A stretch of 10,288 nt of DNA, from the NCBI GenBank assembly GCA_016209155.1, contig JACQWU010000342.1, forward strand, positions 1 to 10,288, in the 5' to 3' direction. Of this stretch, positions 1 through 9,600 are shown in pieces. The stretch comes from Candidatus Desantisiibacteriota bacterium. GTDB lineage: Bacteria; JACRDZ01. The translations under genes were made by a program, and so were the position numbers. Positions within the stretch are counted from its first letter, which is position 1. Each line of letters begins with the position of its first letter. Under the pieces are notes generated by a model. That model saw nothing but the letters and a program-made list of their open reading frames with translations. It had not been told where the DNA came from and ran no database searches.

Positions 1-3
1 CCC

Positions 4-32
4 TTGACAAAACCGCTCAATTATAATATCTT
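4..32 (+). promoter_or_regulatory. Candidate promoter for pyrBC
   Basis: A perfect TTGACA lies at 4-9. A perfect TATAAT lies at 22-27, but the gap is only 12 nt. With the usual 17-nt spacer the -10 would be TATCTT at 27-32 (4 of 6 matches). One of these arrangements probably drives pyrB; which one is inference. A small dyad, TTTGC-ATT-GCAAA at 42-54, sits between the promoter and the ribosome binding site (GAGG at 57-60) and could be regulatory, but nothing identifies a factor. No long leader with an attenuator or PyrR-type element fits in the 66 nt available. Confidence 0.4.
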
Positions 33-66
33 ATTTCAGGCTTTGCATTGCAAATTGAGGTAAAAA

Positions 67-1011
67 ATGTCATTTAAAAGGAAAGACCTTCTGAGCCTTG
101 AAGAACTCTCAGGAGAAGAAATTAATTATATCCTTACATTATCCGAATCATTCAAAGAAGTGCTTTCCCGTCCCATTAAAAAAGTTCCCACTTTAAGAGG
201 TAAAACTCTGGTCAATCTTTTCTTTGAACCCAGCACACGTACCCGTACTTCATTTGAAATAGCGGGCAAGCGTTTAAGCGCGGACATAATAAATATCTCC
301 GGATCAACAAGCAGTATCGTAAAAGGTGAATCACTAATTGATACAGGCAAAACCATAGAAGCCCTGAATGCGGATATTATTGTTATCCGTCACAGTCTGC
401 CCGGAGCGGCACACCGGCTGGCTCATACAATTAACGCTTCCGTCATAAATGCCGGAGACGGTTCACATGAACATCCGACACAGGGACTTCTTGACATATT
501 TACAATAAAAGAAAATAAAAAAAATTTCGAAGGGTTAAATGTCTGCATCGTAGGTGATATACGCCACAGCAGAGTTGCCCGATCCAATATATGGGGCTTA
601 ACCAAGCTTGGCGCGAACATAACCATCGTTGCGCCGCCCACATTGCTTCCGCCGGGGATAGAATATCTCGGTAAAGGTATAAAAATTGCTTATAAACTGG
701 AAGACTGTATAGAAGATATTGATGTTCTTTATATTTTGCGCATTCAACTCGAAAGACAAAAAGGTTTTTTTATCCCTTCTATTCGTGAATATTCCAGACT
801 ATTCGGAATAAACAAAAATAAATTAAAACGCGCAAAAAAAGACCTGATCATAATGCATCCCGGACCAATAAACAGAGAAATCGAAATAAGCTCGGAAATA
901 GCAGACAGCAAACACTCGCTTATTCTGGATCAAGTTTCAAATGGTATTGCTGTACGTATGGCTATTCTTTACTTACTGGCAGGAGGCACTGCAGATGCAG
1001 ATTTTAATTAA
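67..1011 (+). CDS. pyrB: Aspartate carbamoyltransferase catalytic chain
   Basis: The enzyme condenses carbamoyl phosphate and L-aspartate to N-carbamoyl-aspartate, the committed step of cytosolic pyrimidine synthesis. At 314 residues it has the normal length of the catalytic chain. The carbamoyl-phosphate loop STRTRT is at residues 56-61, with K86 in the 80s loop. HPTQ is at 136-139, [11 protein letters not shown] at about 163-173, the aspartate-binding R-x-Q-x-E-R around 225-230, and HPGP at 264-267. The start has GAGG six bases upstream. No regulatory chain (pyrI) follows; pyrC does. The last 17 nt overlap the start of pyrC, so the two are probably translationally coupled. All active-site motifs expected for the family are present and no disruption is visible. 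Confidence 0.97.
   Translation: MSFKRKDLLSLEELSGEEINYILTLSESFKEVLSRPIKKVPTLRGKTLVNLFFEPSTRTRTSFEIAGKRLSADIINISGSTSSIVKGESLIDTGKTIEALNADIIVIRHSLPGAAHRLAHTINASVINAGDGSHEHPTQGLLDIFTIKENKKNFEGLNVCIVGDIRHSRVARSNIWGLTKLGANITIVAPPTLLPPGIEYLGKGIKIAYKLEDCIEDIDVLYILRIQLERQKGFFIPSIREYSRLFGINKNKLKRAKKDLIIMHPGPINREIEISSEIADSKHSLILDQVSNGIAVRMAILYLLAGGTADADFN
981..986 (+). promoter_or_regulatory. Ribosome binding site that fixes the pyrC start
   Basis: A perfect AGGAGG lies inside the end of pyrB, eight bases before the ATG at 995. This selects 995 over the in-frame upstream ATG at 941, which would add 18 residues of pyrB-overlapping sequence that do not resemble a dihydroorotase start. Confidence 0.85.
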
Positions 1012-2275
1012 AAACGGCAGAGTCATTGACCCTGCTTCTAATATTGATACTTTATTATCCGTTTTAATTGAAAACGGAAAAATAAAAACTCTGGATAAAA
1101 ATATTAAAGCCGCGTCAGATACCAAAATTATTGATGCTTCTGGAAAAATTATCGTGCCCGGACTTATCGATATGCATGTACATCTGCGTGAACCCGGCTA
1201 TGAACATAAAGAGACAATATCCACAGGCACACTGGCGGCAGCTTACGGAGGCTTCACTACAATCGCTTGCATGCCAAATACCAATCCCGTAATTGACAAC
1301 CAGGCAATAGTAGAATTTATAATTTCAAAAGCTAAAAAAGAAGGAATTGTAAATGTTCTGCCCATAGGATGCATTACCAAAGGACAAAAAGGAGAAGAAT
1401 TAAGCGAAATCGGTGAACTGGTAAATTCAGGCGTTGCGGCAATTTCCGATGACGGTGAACCCGTAATGAATGCATCTCTTATGAAAGCCGCTTTAGAATA
1501 CTCAAAGATGTTCAACCTGCTCGTGATATCACATGCCGAAGACAAAAACCTGAGCTCAAAAGGATCCATGAATGAAGGTTTTACTTCTACAAAACTCGGA
1601 CTTACCGGTATCCCGCGTATTGCCGAAGAAATAATGATATCCCGTGATATTTTGCTCAGCGAATACACAAAAGGAAACCTGCATATCGCGCATGTAAGCA
1701 CAAAAAACAGCGTGGACATAATCCGTCGGGCAAAAGAAAGAGGAGTAAAAGTCAGCGCGGAAGTAACACCTCATAACTTCACTCTTACCGATAAATACCT
1801 TGAGGAATTTAATACTAACTTTAAAATGAATCCCCCCCTCAGGGAAAAATACGACATAGAAGCGCTTAAAGCCGGCCTTGCTGACGGCACAATTGATGTA
1901 ATCGCATCAGACCATGCTCCGCATAACATAGTATATAAAGACACAGAATTCGACCTTGCCAGTTTTGGAATAATCGGCCTTGAAACCTCACTTTCAATTT
2001 CACTTCAACTGGTGCACAAAAAAACACTTTCATTAAACGAACTCATTAAAAAAATGAGCTTAAATCCCGCTAAAATATTAAACATAGACAAAGGAACTCT
2101 TTGTCCCGGCAAAGACGCAGATATCACCATCATTGATCTAAACAAAGAATTTATAGTTGATTTAAATTCCTTCAAATCCAAAAGCCGCAATTCCCCGTTT
2201 AACGGATTAAAACTAAAAGGAAAAGCCTGGATGACAATAGTAGCCGGAAAAATCGTTTATCCTGAAATGGAATAA
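995..2275 (+). CDS. pyrC: Dihydroorotase (class I)
   Basis: A metal-dependent amidohydrolase that cyclises N-carbamoyl-aspartate to dihydroorotate, the step after PyrB. From the ATG at 995 it is 426 residues, normal for the long class I enzymes. It opens with a typical amidohydrolase N-terminal strand region ([11 protein letters not shown]). The metal-binding HVH is at 61-63 ([10 protein letters not shown]), followed by SDDG at 151-154. In Aquifex-type class I enzymes an Asp of this motif stands where other amidohydrolases have a carboxylated Lys. Further metal or catalytic residues are H180 (SHAED), H233 (IAHVST) and D306 (ASDHAPH). The NPPLR substrate-binding motif is at 279-283. The start overlaps pyrB by 17 nt behind a perfect AGGAGG. 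Nothing is odd apart from a C7 run at 1832-1838 that falls in the conserved NPPL codons. Confidence 0.96.
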   Translation: MQILIKNGRVIDPASNIDTLLSVLIENGKIKTLDKNIKAASDTKIIDASGKIIVPGLIDMHVHLREPGYEHKETISTGTLAAAYGGFTTIACMPNTNPVIDNQAIVEFIISKAKKEGIVNVLPIGCITKGQKGEELSEIGELVNSGVAAISDDGEPVMNASLMKAALEYSKMFNLLVISHAEDKNLSSKGSMNEGFTSTKLGLTGIPRIAEEIMISRDILLSEYTKGNLHIAHVSTKNSVDIIRRAKERGVKVSAEVTPHNFTLTDKYLEEFNTNFKMNPPLREKYDIEALKAGLADGTIDVIASDHAPHNIVYKDTEFDLASFGIIGLETSLSISLQLVHKKTLSLNELIKKMSLNPAKILNIDKGTLCPGKDADITIIDLNKEFIVDLNSFKSKSRNSPFNGLKLKGKAWMTIVAGKIVYPEME

Positions 2276-2283
2276 TAAAAACA

Positions 2284-2315
2284 TTGTTCACCCTATCCAT
2301 ATTTTGAATTGACAA
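2284..2315 (+). promoter_or_regulatory. Candidate BirA (biotin repressor) operator
   Basis: The left half TTGTTCACC (2284-2292) matches 8 of 9 positions of the known BirA half-site TTGTWAACC. The right half AATTGACAA (2307-2315) reads TTGTCAATT on the other strand and matches 6 of 9. The 14-nt gap is in the 14-16 nt range known for BirA boxes. The right half overlaps the -35 TTGACA of the promoter in front of bioB, which is where repression would be expected to act. Half-sites and spacing are seen directly; binding by BirA is inferred. No birA gene is in the window. Confidence 0.6.
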
Positions 2316-2336
2316 ATTTTACTTCATTATGATAAA
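2309..2336 (+). promoter_or_regulatory. Candidate promoter of the bioBYUD operon
   Basis: A perfect TTGACA at 2309-2314 is followed after 16 nt by GATAAA at 2331-2336 (4 of 6). An alternative pairing is TTGAAT at 2304-2309 with TATGAT at 2328-2333, 18 nt apart. Either would start transcription at about 2340-2344, within a few bases of the bioB ATG at 2345. The transcript would then be leaderless or nearly so. Confidence 0.5.
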
Positions 2337-2344
2337 TTATCTGA

Positions 2345-3322
2345 ATGGAAAATTTCATTAATAATTGCGGCAAAAAGGTATTGGACGGAAAACATTTAAC
2401 CGGCGAAGAAGCAGATAAATTATTATCCATCAATAACAAAGAATATCTGCTTTTACTTATGCATCAAGCCCATACCGTACGCAGAAAATACAAAGGTGAT
2501 AAAACAGATCTTTGCGCTCTCGTTAACGCAAAATCAGGAATGTGCAGTGAAGACTGTAAATTTTGCGCTCAATCATCTCGCTATAATACTGAGTGCAAAG
2601 TTTATCCTTTTATGGATACAGAGGCAATTGTTGAACGGGCTCGTGAAGCAAAAAAAATCGGAGCCGGCAGGTTCTGCATCGTAACAAGCGGCGGAGAAGT
2701 TTCTGATTCTGAGTTTAGCAGTATACTAAAAGCCGTAACAATAATCCGTAACGACCTTAATCTTGAAATGGATTGCTCTTTAGGTCATCTTACACCGGAG
2801 CGTATGAAAGCGCTAAAAAAAGCAGGTGTTACAAGATATAACCATAATCTTGAAACAAGCCCTGAATACTTTTCAAAAATTTGCACCACGCACACTTTTC
2901 TTGAACGTGTGGATGTAATAAATTGCGCAAAAGAGCATAATATGGAAAGATGCTGCGGTGGAATAATCGGAATGGGAGAAAATTCATCTGACAGGCTTAA
3001 TCTGGCATTAAAACTGCGGGAAATGGAGATAGAATGTGTTCCGATAAATATTTTAAATCCGCGGCCCGGTACACCGCTTGAAAATACAGAATCCATCGCT
3101 CCAATGGAAATTCTTAAGACCATAGCGGTATTTAGACTTCTGCTTCCCGAAAGTACAATTAAAGTTGCCGGAGGCAGAGAACATAATTTAAGAAGTCTGC
3201 AGCCAATGGCTCTTATGGCAGGAGCAAACGGAATAATAGTTAACGGATACCTTACAACATCCGGCAACACTGCATCTTTTGATTTTCAGATGTTAAAAGA
3301 TCTTGAACTGGAAAACGAATGA
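2345..3322 (+). CDS. bioB: Biotin synthase (radical SAM)
   Basis: Inserts sulfur into dethiobiotin to make biotin, the last step of the pathway. The protein has 325 residues, normal for the family. The radical-SAM cluster motif is C67-x3-C71-x2-C74 (MCSEDCKFC), followed by AQSSRY. Candidate ligands of the auxiliary [2Fe-2S] cluster are all present by pattern: C111 (RFCIVTSG), C144 (MDCSLG), C203 (RCCGGIIGMGE) and R278 (AGGREHN). The family motif YNHNLET is at 165-171 and NPRPGTPLE at 238-246. The start is the only upstream ATG that keeps the usual N-terminal helix (KVLDGKHLTGEEADKLL). It has no Shine-Dalgarno sequence, in line with the promoter lying immediately upstream. The stop overlaps the bioY start as ATGA. 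Confidence 0.97.
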   Translation: MENFINNCGKKVLDGKHLTGEEADKLLSINNKEYLLLLMHQAHTVRRKYKGDKTDLCALVNAKSGMCSEDCKFCAQSSRYNTECKVYPFMDTEAIVERAREAKKIGAGRFCIVTSGGEVSDSEFSSILKAVTIIRNDLNLEMDCSLGHLTPERMKALKKAGVTRYNHNLETSPEYFSKICTTHTFLERVDVINCAKEHNMERCCGGIIGMGENSSDRLNLALKLREMEIECVPINILNPRPGTPLENTESIAPMEILKTIAVFRLLLPESTIKVAGGREHNLRSLQPMALMAGANGIIVNGYLTTSGNTASFDFQMLKDLELENE

Positions 3323-3877
3323 AACTTACAGTAAAAGAAATGACTTATGTTTCTATTTTTTCAGCGCTTACTGCAATCGGTGCGTTCATGCGTTTTAATA
3401 TTTTTACAGTTCCTTTTACAATGCAACTCTTTTTTGTAATGCTGGCGGCAAGCTTGTTAGGCAGTAAATTGGGATCTTTAAGCCAGGTAATTTATATAAT
3501 ACTCGGGCTTATCGGATTTCCCATATTTGCAAAAGGAGGCGGACCCCAATATATTTTAGAATATACATTTGGATATTTGATAGGTTTTGCACTTGGCGCA
3601 TTTATAACCGGTAAAATGATTGAAAAAAAAATATTCAATTTACCGGCATATGCATTACATTTTGTATCAATGTTTACAGGACTTTTAGTTGTATATTTTT
3701 CAGGAGTCCCGTATCTCTGGCTCATATTTAATTATGTGCTTAACAAAAAAATGGCTTTTGTAGCTGCCGTAAAAGCCGGCATGTTAATATTTCTACCGTC
3801 AGATTTATTTTTTATTTCAATAGCTTCATTTATATCAATAAAAATCAAAAACACTCTGGGAAAGGAGTTTGTAACCA

Positions 3878-3885
<8 letters not shown>
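3319..3885 (+). CDS. bioY: BioY biotin transporter, ECF S component
   Basis: An integral membrane biotin-binding protein of the energy-coupling-factor family. With the shared ATPase/EcfT module, or in some bacteria alone, it imports biotin. The 188 residues are hydrophobic with about six membrane segments. Family-typical blocks are VPFTMQ (31-36), LLGSKLGSLSQ (46-56) leading into YIILGLIGFPIF, and GGGPQYILEYTFGYLIGF (73-90), which resembles the conserved BioY Gly-rich/GYLIGF block. FLPSD at 158-162 matches the block near the end of the family. No ecfA or ecfT gene is adjacent, so energising subunits would have to come from elsewhere. The start overlaps the bioB stop (ATGA) and the end overlaps bioU by 8 nt, so the gene is co-translated with the biosynthetic genes. 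Confidence 0.92.
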
Positions 3886-5577
<1,692 letters not shown>

Positions 5578-5624
5578 GACAGGCATCCCTCCTGCCCACC
5601 ACTTTAATAATGGATTTATGTAGG

Positions 5625-5642
5625 GCAAGCTTTCAGGCTTGC
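5625..5642 (+). repeat. Short hairpin, REP-like or weak terminator
   Basis: GCAAGC (5625-5630) and GCTTGC (5637-5642) form a 6-bp stem around a TTTCAG loop. Two further G-T wobble pairs extend it outward, and a short T-rich segment follows. It could end the biotin operon, or be one copy of a dispersed palindrome with the leader GTAGG. The second view is favoured by its similarity in layout to the hairpin at 5799-5816. Confidence 0.45.
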
Positions 5643-5738
5643 TTCATTTATACTTTAGTTATAATTAAAAACAAACCAATTTATCTGAAAGTCCCATTAA
5701 TAGGTGTTATCCAAAAAGCTGCATAAACTACTTTTTCC

Positions 5739-5765
5739 GTCATTACCGCGAAAACTGGAATCCTG
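5739..5765 (+). repeat. Degenerate copy of a widespread GTCATTCCCGCGAAA-type repeat
   Basis: The sequence begins GTCATTACCGCGAAAACTGG and continues AATCCTG. It closely resembles a short palindromic intergenic repeat found in many unrelated bacteria, of the form GTCATTCCCGCG, AAAGCGGG, AATCC. Substitutions in the CCCGC/GCGGG arms break the original stem, so this copy looks old. The assignment rests on recalled resemblance. Confidence 0.4.
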
Positions 5766-5793
5766 TAAATTTATTTAATTAAGAAGTATTTGG

Positions 5794-5816
5794 TAGCGGC
5801 TGGATTACCATCCAGC
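5794..5816. repeat. Perfect 7-bp hairpin of REP-like type
   Basis: GCTGGAT (5799-5805) and ATCCAGC (5810-5816) pair perfectly around a TACC loop, preceded by TAGCG. The right side leads into an A-rich tract rather than a T-run, so it is not a terminator for the plus strand. On the minus strand the bases that follow are not a T-run either. Confidence 0.5.
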
Positions 5817-5899
5817 TTAAAAAAAATAAAAAAAATGTATAATCAGATAACTGGTGATTTCGCTTTTACTGATAATATAAATAAAAAAACGGAATAAAG

Positions 5900-5983
5900 T
5901 CAAGTGAAAATCAAGTGAAAAATTAATTTGATTGATAATTTGAAAAGGCTTAACATATTTTGATATAAAAAATTGATATAAAA
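5900..5983. repeat. Two pairs of 11-bp direct repeats in AT-rich DNA
   Basis: TCAAGTGAAAA occurs twice in perfect tandem at 5900-5910 and 5911-5921. TTGATATAAAA occurs twice at 5960-5970 and 5973-5983. These are seen directly. They look like small local duplications; an operator role cannot be excluded, but nothing points to one. Confidence 0.6.
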
Positions 5984-6005
5984 TAAATAAATACAAAAAA
6001 ATTAG

Positions 6006-6110
6006 AAACTGACAACAAGAGCGCTTCAGAGGATTGAGAATAGCGGAGAAAAACAGCCACCGTTAAAAATCCCTGATTCACGCAAAGTAACAGTTGATGT
6101 GAAGGAGTGA
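6006..6110 (+). pseudogene. Possible 3' end remnant of an unknown gene
   Basis: After a TAG at 6003 there is an open frame of 34 codons ending in TGA at 6108-6110. Its peptide ends in PPLKIPDSRKVTVDVKE and has a protein-like mix of residues. It has no ATG or GTG start and is not a recognised family. The stop overlaps an ATG as TGATG (6108-6112), the layout of coupled genes, suggesting that the C-terminus of an upstream partner survives here. Chance is a real alternative for so short a frame. Confidence 0.25.
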
Positions 6111-6115
6111 TGAAA

Positions 6116-6640
6116 ATGCCAGTTGTTAAAACCCTCGATGACATCATGAGGAATCTGGAGACCCTTGAGAACTATCGCCAATCAACAGATAATGCCGAGC
6201 GTAAATTCTATAAGGGTTTGCTCCGACGCGGAAAATGGTTCGTTGTATACGAGTGCCGCTATCACATTCTCATCGGTCCAAGCAGGTTTGTAGGTTACGC
6301 CAACAACAGCAAAAAGGTTCATGAAAACAACACATACAAGGATGGGAGAGAAACCAATCCAGCAATAGAAGTCGCGATTAACGCGCTGGTGGCAAAAAAT
6401 GTAACCTATAGCGATGTAGACGAAAAGTTTGGTATCTTATGTACACGTGAAGGTATTACCCCACAAGGATCAAAAAAGAAAGTATTGGTACGTGAATTGT
6501 GAACTGAAAAAAACACTTCCACCCTCGCCTACTCTTCGAAGTGCTACGTCATCATCAACCAAAGGTGTTATCTATCTCCTAAAATCTGGGAGATACTACA
6601 AAGTCGGGAATAAATTCCGGAATTCTCAAACTTATTGTAC
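6116..6640 (+). pseudogene. Frameshifted, truncated GIY-YIG nuclease family gene
   Basis: The first frame (ATG 6116, stop 6500-6502) gives 128 residues. It contains KGLLRRGKWFVVY (33-45), GPSRFVGYANNSKKVHENN (54-72) and DGRETNPAIE (76-85). I recall this layout from the N-terminal part of some bacterial GIY-YIG proteins. At the CCCC run 6459-6462 the similarity moves to the +1 frame, which reads HKDQKRKYWYV, then a Ser/Thr/Pro linker, then GVIYLLKSGRYYKVG (6564-6608). That is the opening of a GIY-YIG nuclease domain. Only about 25 of the usual 80-90 residues of that domain remain before the frame dissolves into a CGTCC microsatellite. GGAG at 6104-6107 lies eight bases before the ATG at 6116, favouring it over GTG 6107 and ATG 6110. 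The broken gene may still yield the 128-residue N-terminal domain, whose function is unknown. The GIY-YIG call is from motif recognition only. Confidence 0.65.
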
Positions 6641-6683
6641 TCGTCCCTCGTCCTTCGTCTTTCGTCCTTTCGTCCCTTCGTTC
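6641..6683. repeat. Imperfect TCGTCCY microsatellite
   Basis: Six consecutive units of 6-8 nt are TCGTCCC, TCGTCCT, TCGTCTT, TCGTCCTT, TCGTCCCT and TCGTTC. The tract ends inside the TGA stop (6682-6684, minus strand) of the large gene and abuts the broken GIY-YIG domain. On the minus strand it is a purine-rich GACGAAGG-type tract just after the stop codon. Confidence 0.8.
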
Positions 6684-9600
6684 ATATAATTCTTCGTACA
6701 AATAAAGTATAACATGTAAATGTAGCATAAGGTGAGGAACTAAACGATCCGTCATATAAATTTAAATAGAAATGATAAAAAGTATTATAAGCTCCGCCGG
6801 TATCACTTGACCAATAATTCCCTGATGAATTTGGAAAAAAACCGGTATTAATTTTAGGATTTGTTTTATTTGTAAGAAGCGTTTGCAATTCTGCTATTGT
6901 TGGTAATCTCCAATCAGTATACTCTGCCAGAGTGGAATTCTTAGCATTACTATCTGCATCCGCAAAATTACCGTAAAAACTGCTGTTTTTTTGCCACATT
7001 AAATTTGTAGAAAGATCCGTAATTGTACCATTCCCGTTATCTATGTAAATCCCGACATTAATTGATACTGTTGCTATTTTACTATCTGCCATTCCGTCAT
7101 TTACATGATAAGTAAAACTGTCTTTACCTTCATAGTTTAAATTAGGAGTATAAATTAAGTTTGGTGCTGTGCCTTTAAGTGTCCCGTTAATTGGACTGGA
7201 ATCCATATATAAGCTCAAACTGTTTCCATCAGAATCAGAATAATTAAGAGTAATATTCAAATCTGTATTTATGCTTGCCACAACGAATTGGTCATTGGCA
7301 ATTGGTACATCATTAATACTATTAACTGCTATATCAACAGTACTTACAACACTTTCAACAAGTCCGTCCTGAACATGAAAAGTAAGACTGTCTTTACCTT
7401 TGAAATTCGCGTTTGGTACATATATAAAATCCGGTGCAACTCCCTTAAGACTTCCATTTGATGTTTGAATATCAACAATAAATCTAAGATCATCACTATC
7501 ACTATCATAACCGGTAAGAGTAATTGGCAGTGGAATATCCTCATCGGTTGATACTGACTGATTATAAGAAATTGGAGCATTATTAACAACCTGATACGGC
7601 ACTAAATGCCATGTAGAAATATTACTTATCTGCCCAAAAGCATTATCGCCCCAGCCGTATATTTTACCGTCTTTTTTTAATGCTATTGTATAATATTTTC
7701 CTGCGGAAATAGTTTGCCAATCGCTATCAACACCAATTTGTGTCGGAATATTTTTATTTTCAAATGAACCATTCCCTAATTGACCGTAATCATTATCCCC
7801 CCAGCCGTATAATCTCCCGTCTTTTTTTAATGCTATGGTGTGATATTCTCCCGCGGAAATAACCTGCCAATCGTTATCAATACCAATTTGTGTCGGGATA
7901 TTTTTGTTTTCAAATGAACCATTTCCTAATTGGCCGTAATAATTATCCCCCCAGCCGTATAATCTCCCGTCTTTTTTTAATGCTATAGTATGAATCCCTC
8001 CCGCGGCAACAGCTCCCCAATTTTCATCAGTGCCTATCTGTGTTGGAATATTTTTATTTGTATTTGTACCATTCCCTAATTGTCCGTAATAATTATCTCC
8101 CCAGCCGTATAAAGCGCTATCTGTTTTTAATGCTATTGTATGATAACCTCCGGCAGAAACTGCTATCCAATCCCTTTCCGTTCCTATTTGTGTCGGGTTA
8201 ATTTTTAATTGTGATAAACCCCCGCTTATTTGACCAAAAGAATTATTCCCCCAGCCATATAAAGTACTATCTGTTTTTAGACCTGCAGAGTGATATCTTC
8301 CCGCGGTAATTGCCAGCCAATTAGTATTACTGCTAATTTGCTGTATACTTTTTTTATCAACTATTGAATTATCACCCAGCTGACCAAAACCATTATATCC
8401 CCATGCATACAATGTTCCATTATCCTTTATTGCTATTGTATGGTATCCGCCGGCAGCTATTTCCTGCCAATAATATAAATCCATAGTTACTGGATTTTTC
8501 ATATTTTCAGTTGACAATATACCCAGTTGTCCAAAGTTATTATATCCCCAGACATATAATTTACCATTTGTTTTTAATGCTGTAGCATGCTCTCCTCCTG
8601 CGGCTAATACCTGCCAGTCACTATCATTCCCGATGAGTAACGGGGTATTTATATCTTCAGGTGAACCATCACCTGCCTGACCAAAAGCATTATTACCACA
8701 GGTAAATAAATCACCATTACTTTTAAGGCACGCGCTATGATTACCTCCCGATGTACCGGTTACCCAGTCTGTATCTGTACCAGTCTGTATAGGACTATTT
8801 CTATTATTAGTTGTCCCGTCCCCTAATTGTCCATAACTATTAATACCCCATGTAAACAATGTTCCATTACTTTTTATTGCCATAGAAAATTTATTACCCG
8901 GTATAATAGATACCCAATCTGTATCCTGCCCTATTTTTGTTGGAATATTTTTATTTGCGGTTGTTCCGTTCCCAAGCTGCCCGTAAAAATTATATCCAAA
9001 GGCATACAATTCCCCATTGCTTTTTAGTGCCATGGTGTAACTGTCTCCTGCGCTTACAACTGCCCAATCAATATCCACACCTATTCTTATTGGACTATTT
9101 CTATTGTTTTGCGCAAGATTATTTGAATTTGTACCATCCCCTAATTGACCATAATAATTATTTCCCCAACCCCATAAGGTACCATCATTTTTCAAAGCCA
9201 TAGTATGATAACTATAAACTGTAATTTCAGCCCAGTCTGTATCAACTCCAATTTTTGTAGGTATCCATTTATCAGTAGTTGTTCCAAGCCCCAATTTTCC
9301 ATCCAAACCTTCTCCCCAACTCCATAATGTACCGTCACTTTTTAACGCTATCGTATAATTAACGCCGGCCGCAATATCTGCCCAGTCTGAATCTATCCCT
9401 ATTTTTGTCGGTATATTTTTAAATATATTTGTACCATCCCCTAATTGACCATAATTATTTCTTCCCCATGCATATAAAGTCCCATTGCTTTTCAGTGCAA
9501 TACAATGTGAATTACCGGCAGCAATTGCTGCCCAGTCTGTATCTGTTCCTATCTGTATAGGTCTATTTTTATTATCAGTCGTCCCGTCTCCTAATTGCCA

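Larger units (their letters stand above)
5578..6005. other. Non-coding, repeat-rich intergenic stretch after bioD
   Basis: No convincing gene is seen here. The first part holds short hairpin-forming segments listed separately. The second part, from about 5817, is very AT-rich with A-runs and small direct duplications. No strong rho-independent terminator with a long T-run was found right after bioD. The hairpin at 5625-5642, followed by a T-rich segment, is the nearest candidate. Confidence 0.6.

Noticed and set aside
941-994. In-frame upstream ATG (941) as the start of dihydroorotase
   Set aside because: It would add 18 hydrophobic residues lying wholly inside pyrB. The ATG at 995 has a perfect AGGAGG eight bases upstream and gives the family-standard N-terminus.
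1832-1838. C7 tract in pyrC as a phase-variation switch
   Set aside because: It encodes the conserved NPPL motif and the frame is intact. A housekeeping gene is an unlikely phase-variable target, and codon choice explains the tract.
6472-6478. A-AAA-AAG slippery heptamer in the pseudogene, suggesting programmed -1 frameshifting
   Set aside because: It is in the right phase for -1 slippage, but that frame meets a stop within six codons (GAA AGT ATT GGT ACG TGA). The GIY-YIG part lies in the +1 frame, so this site cannot join the two parts.
6613-6624. Perfect 12-bp palindrome AATTCCGGAATT as a terminator or operator
   Set aside because: It has no loop and no following T-run, and it lies in the decayed coding sequence. 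It may be chance.
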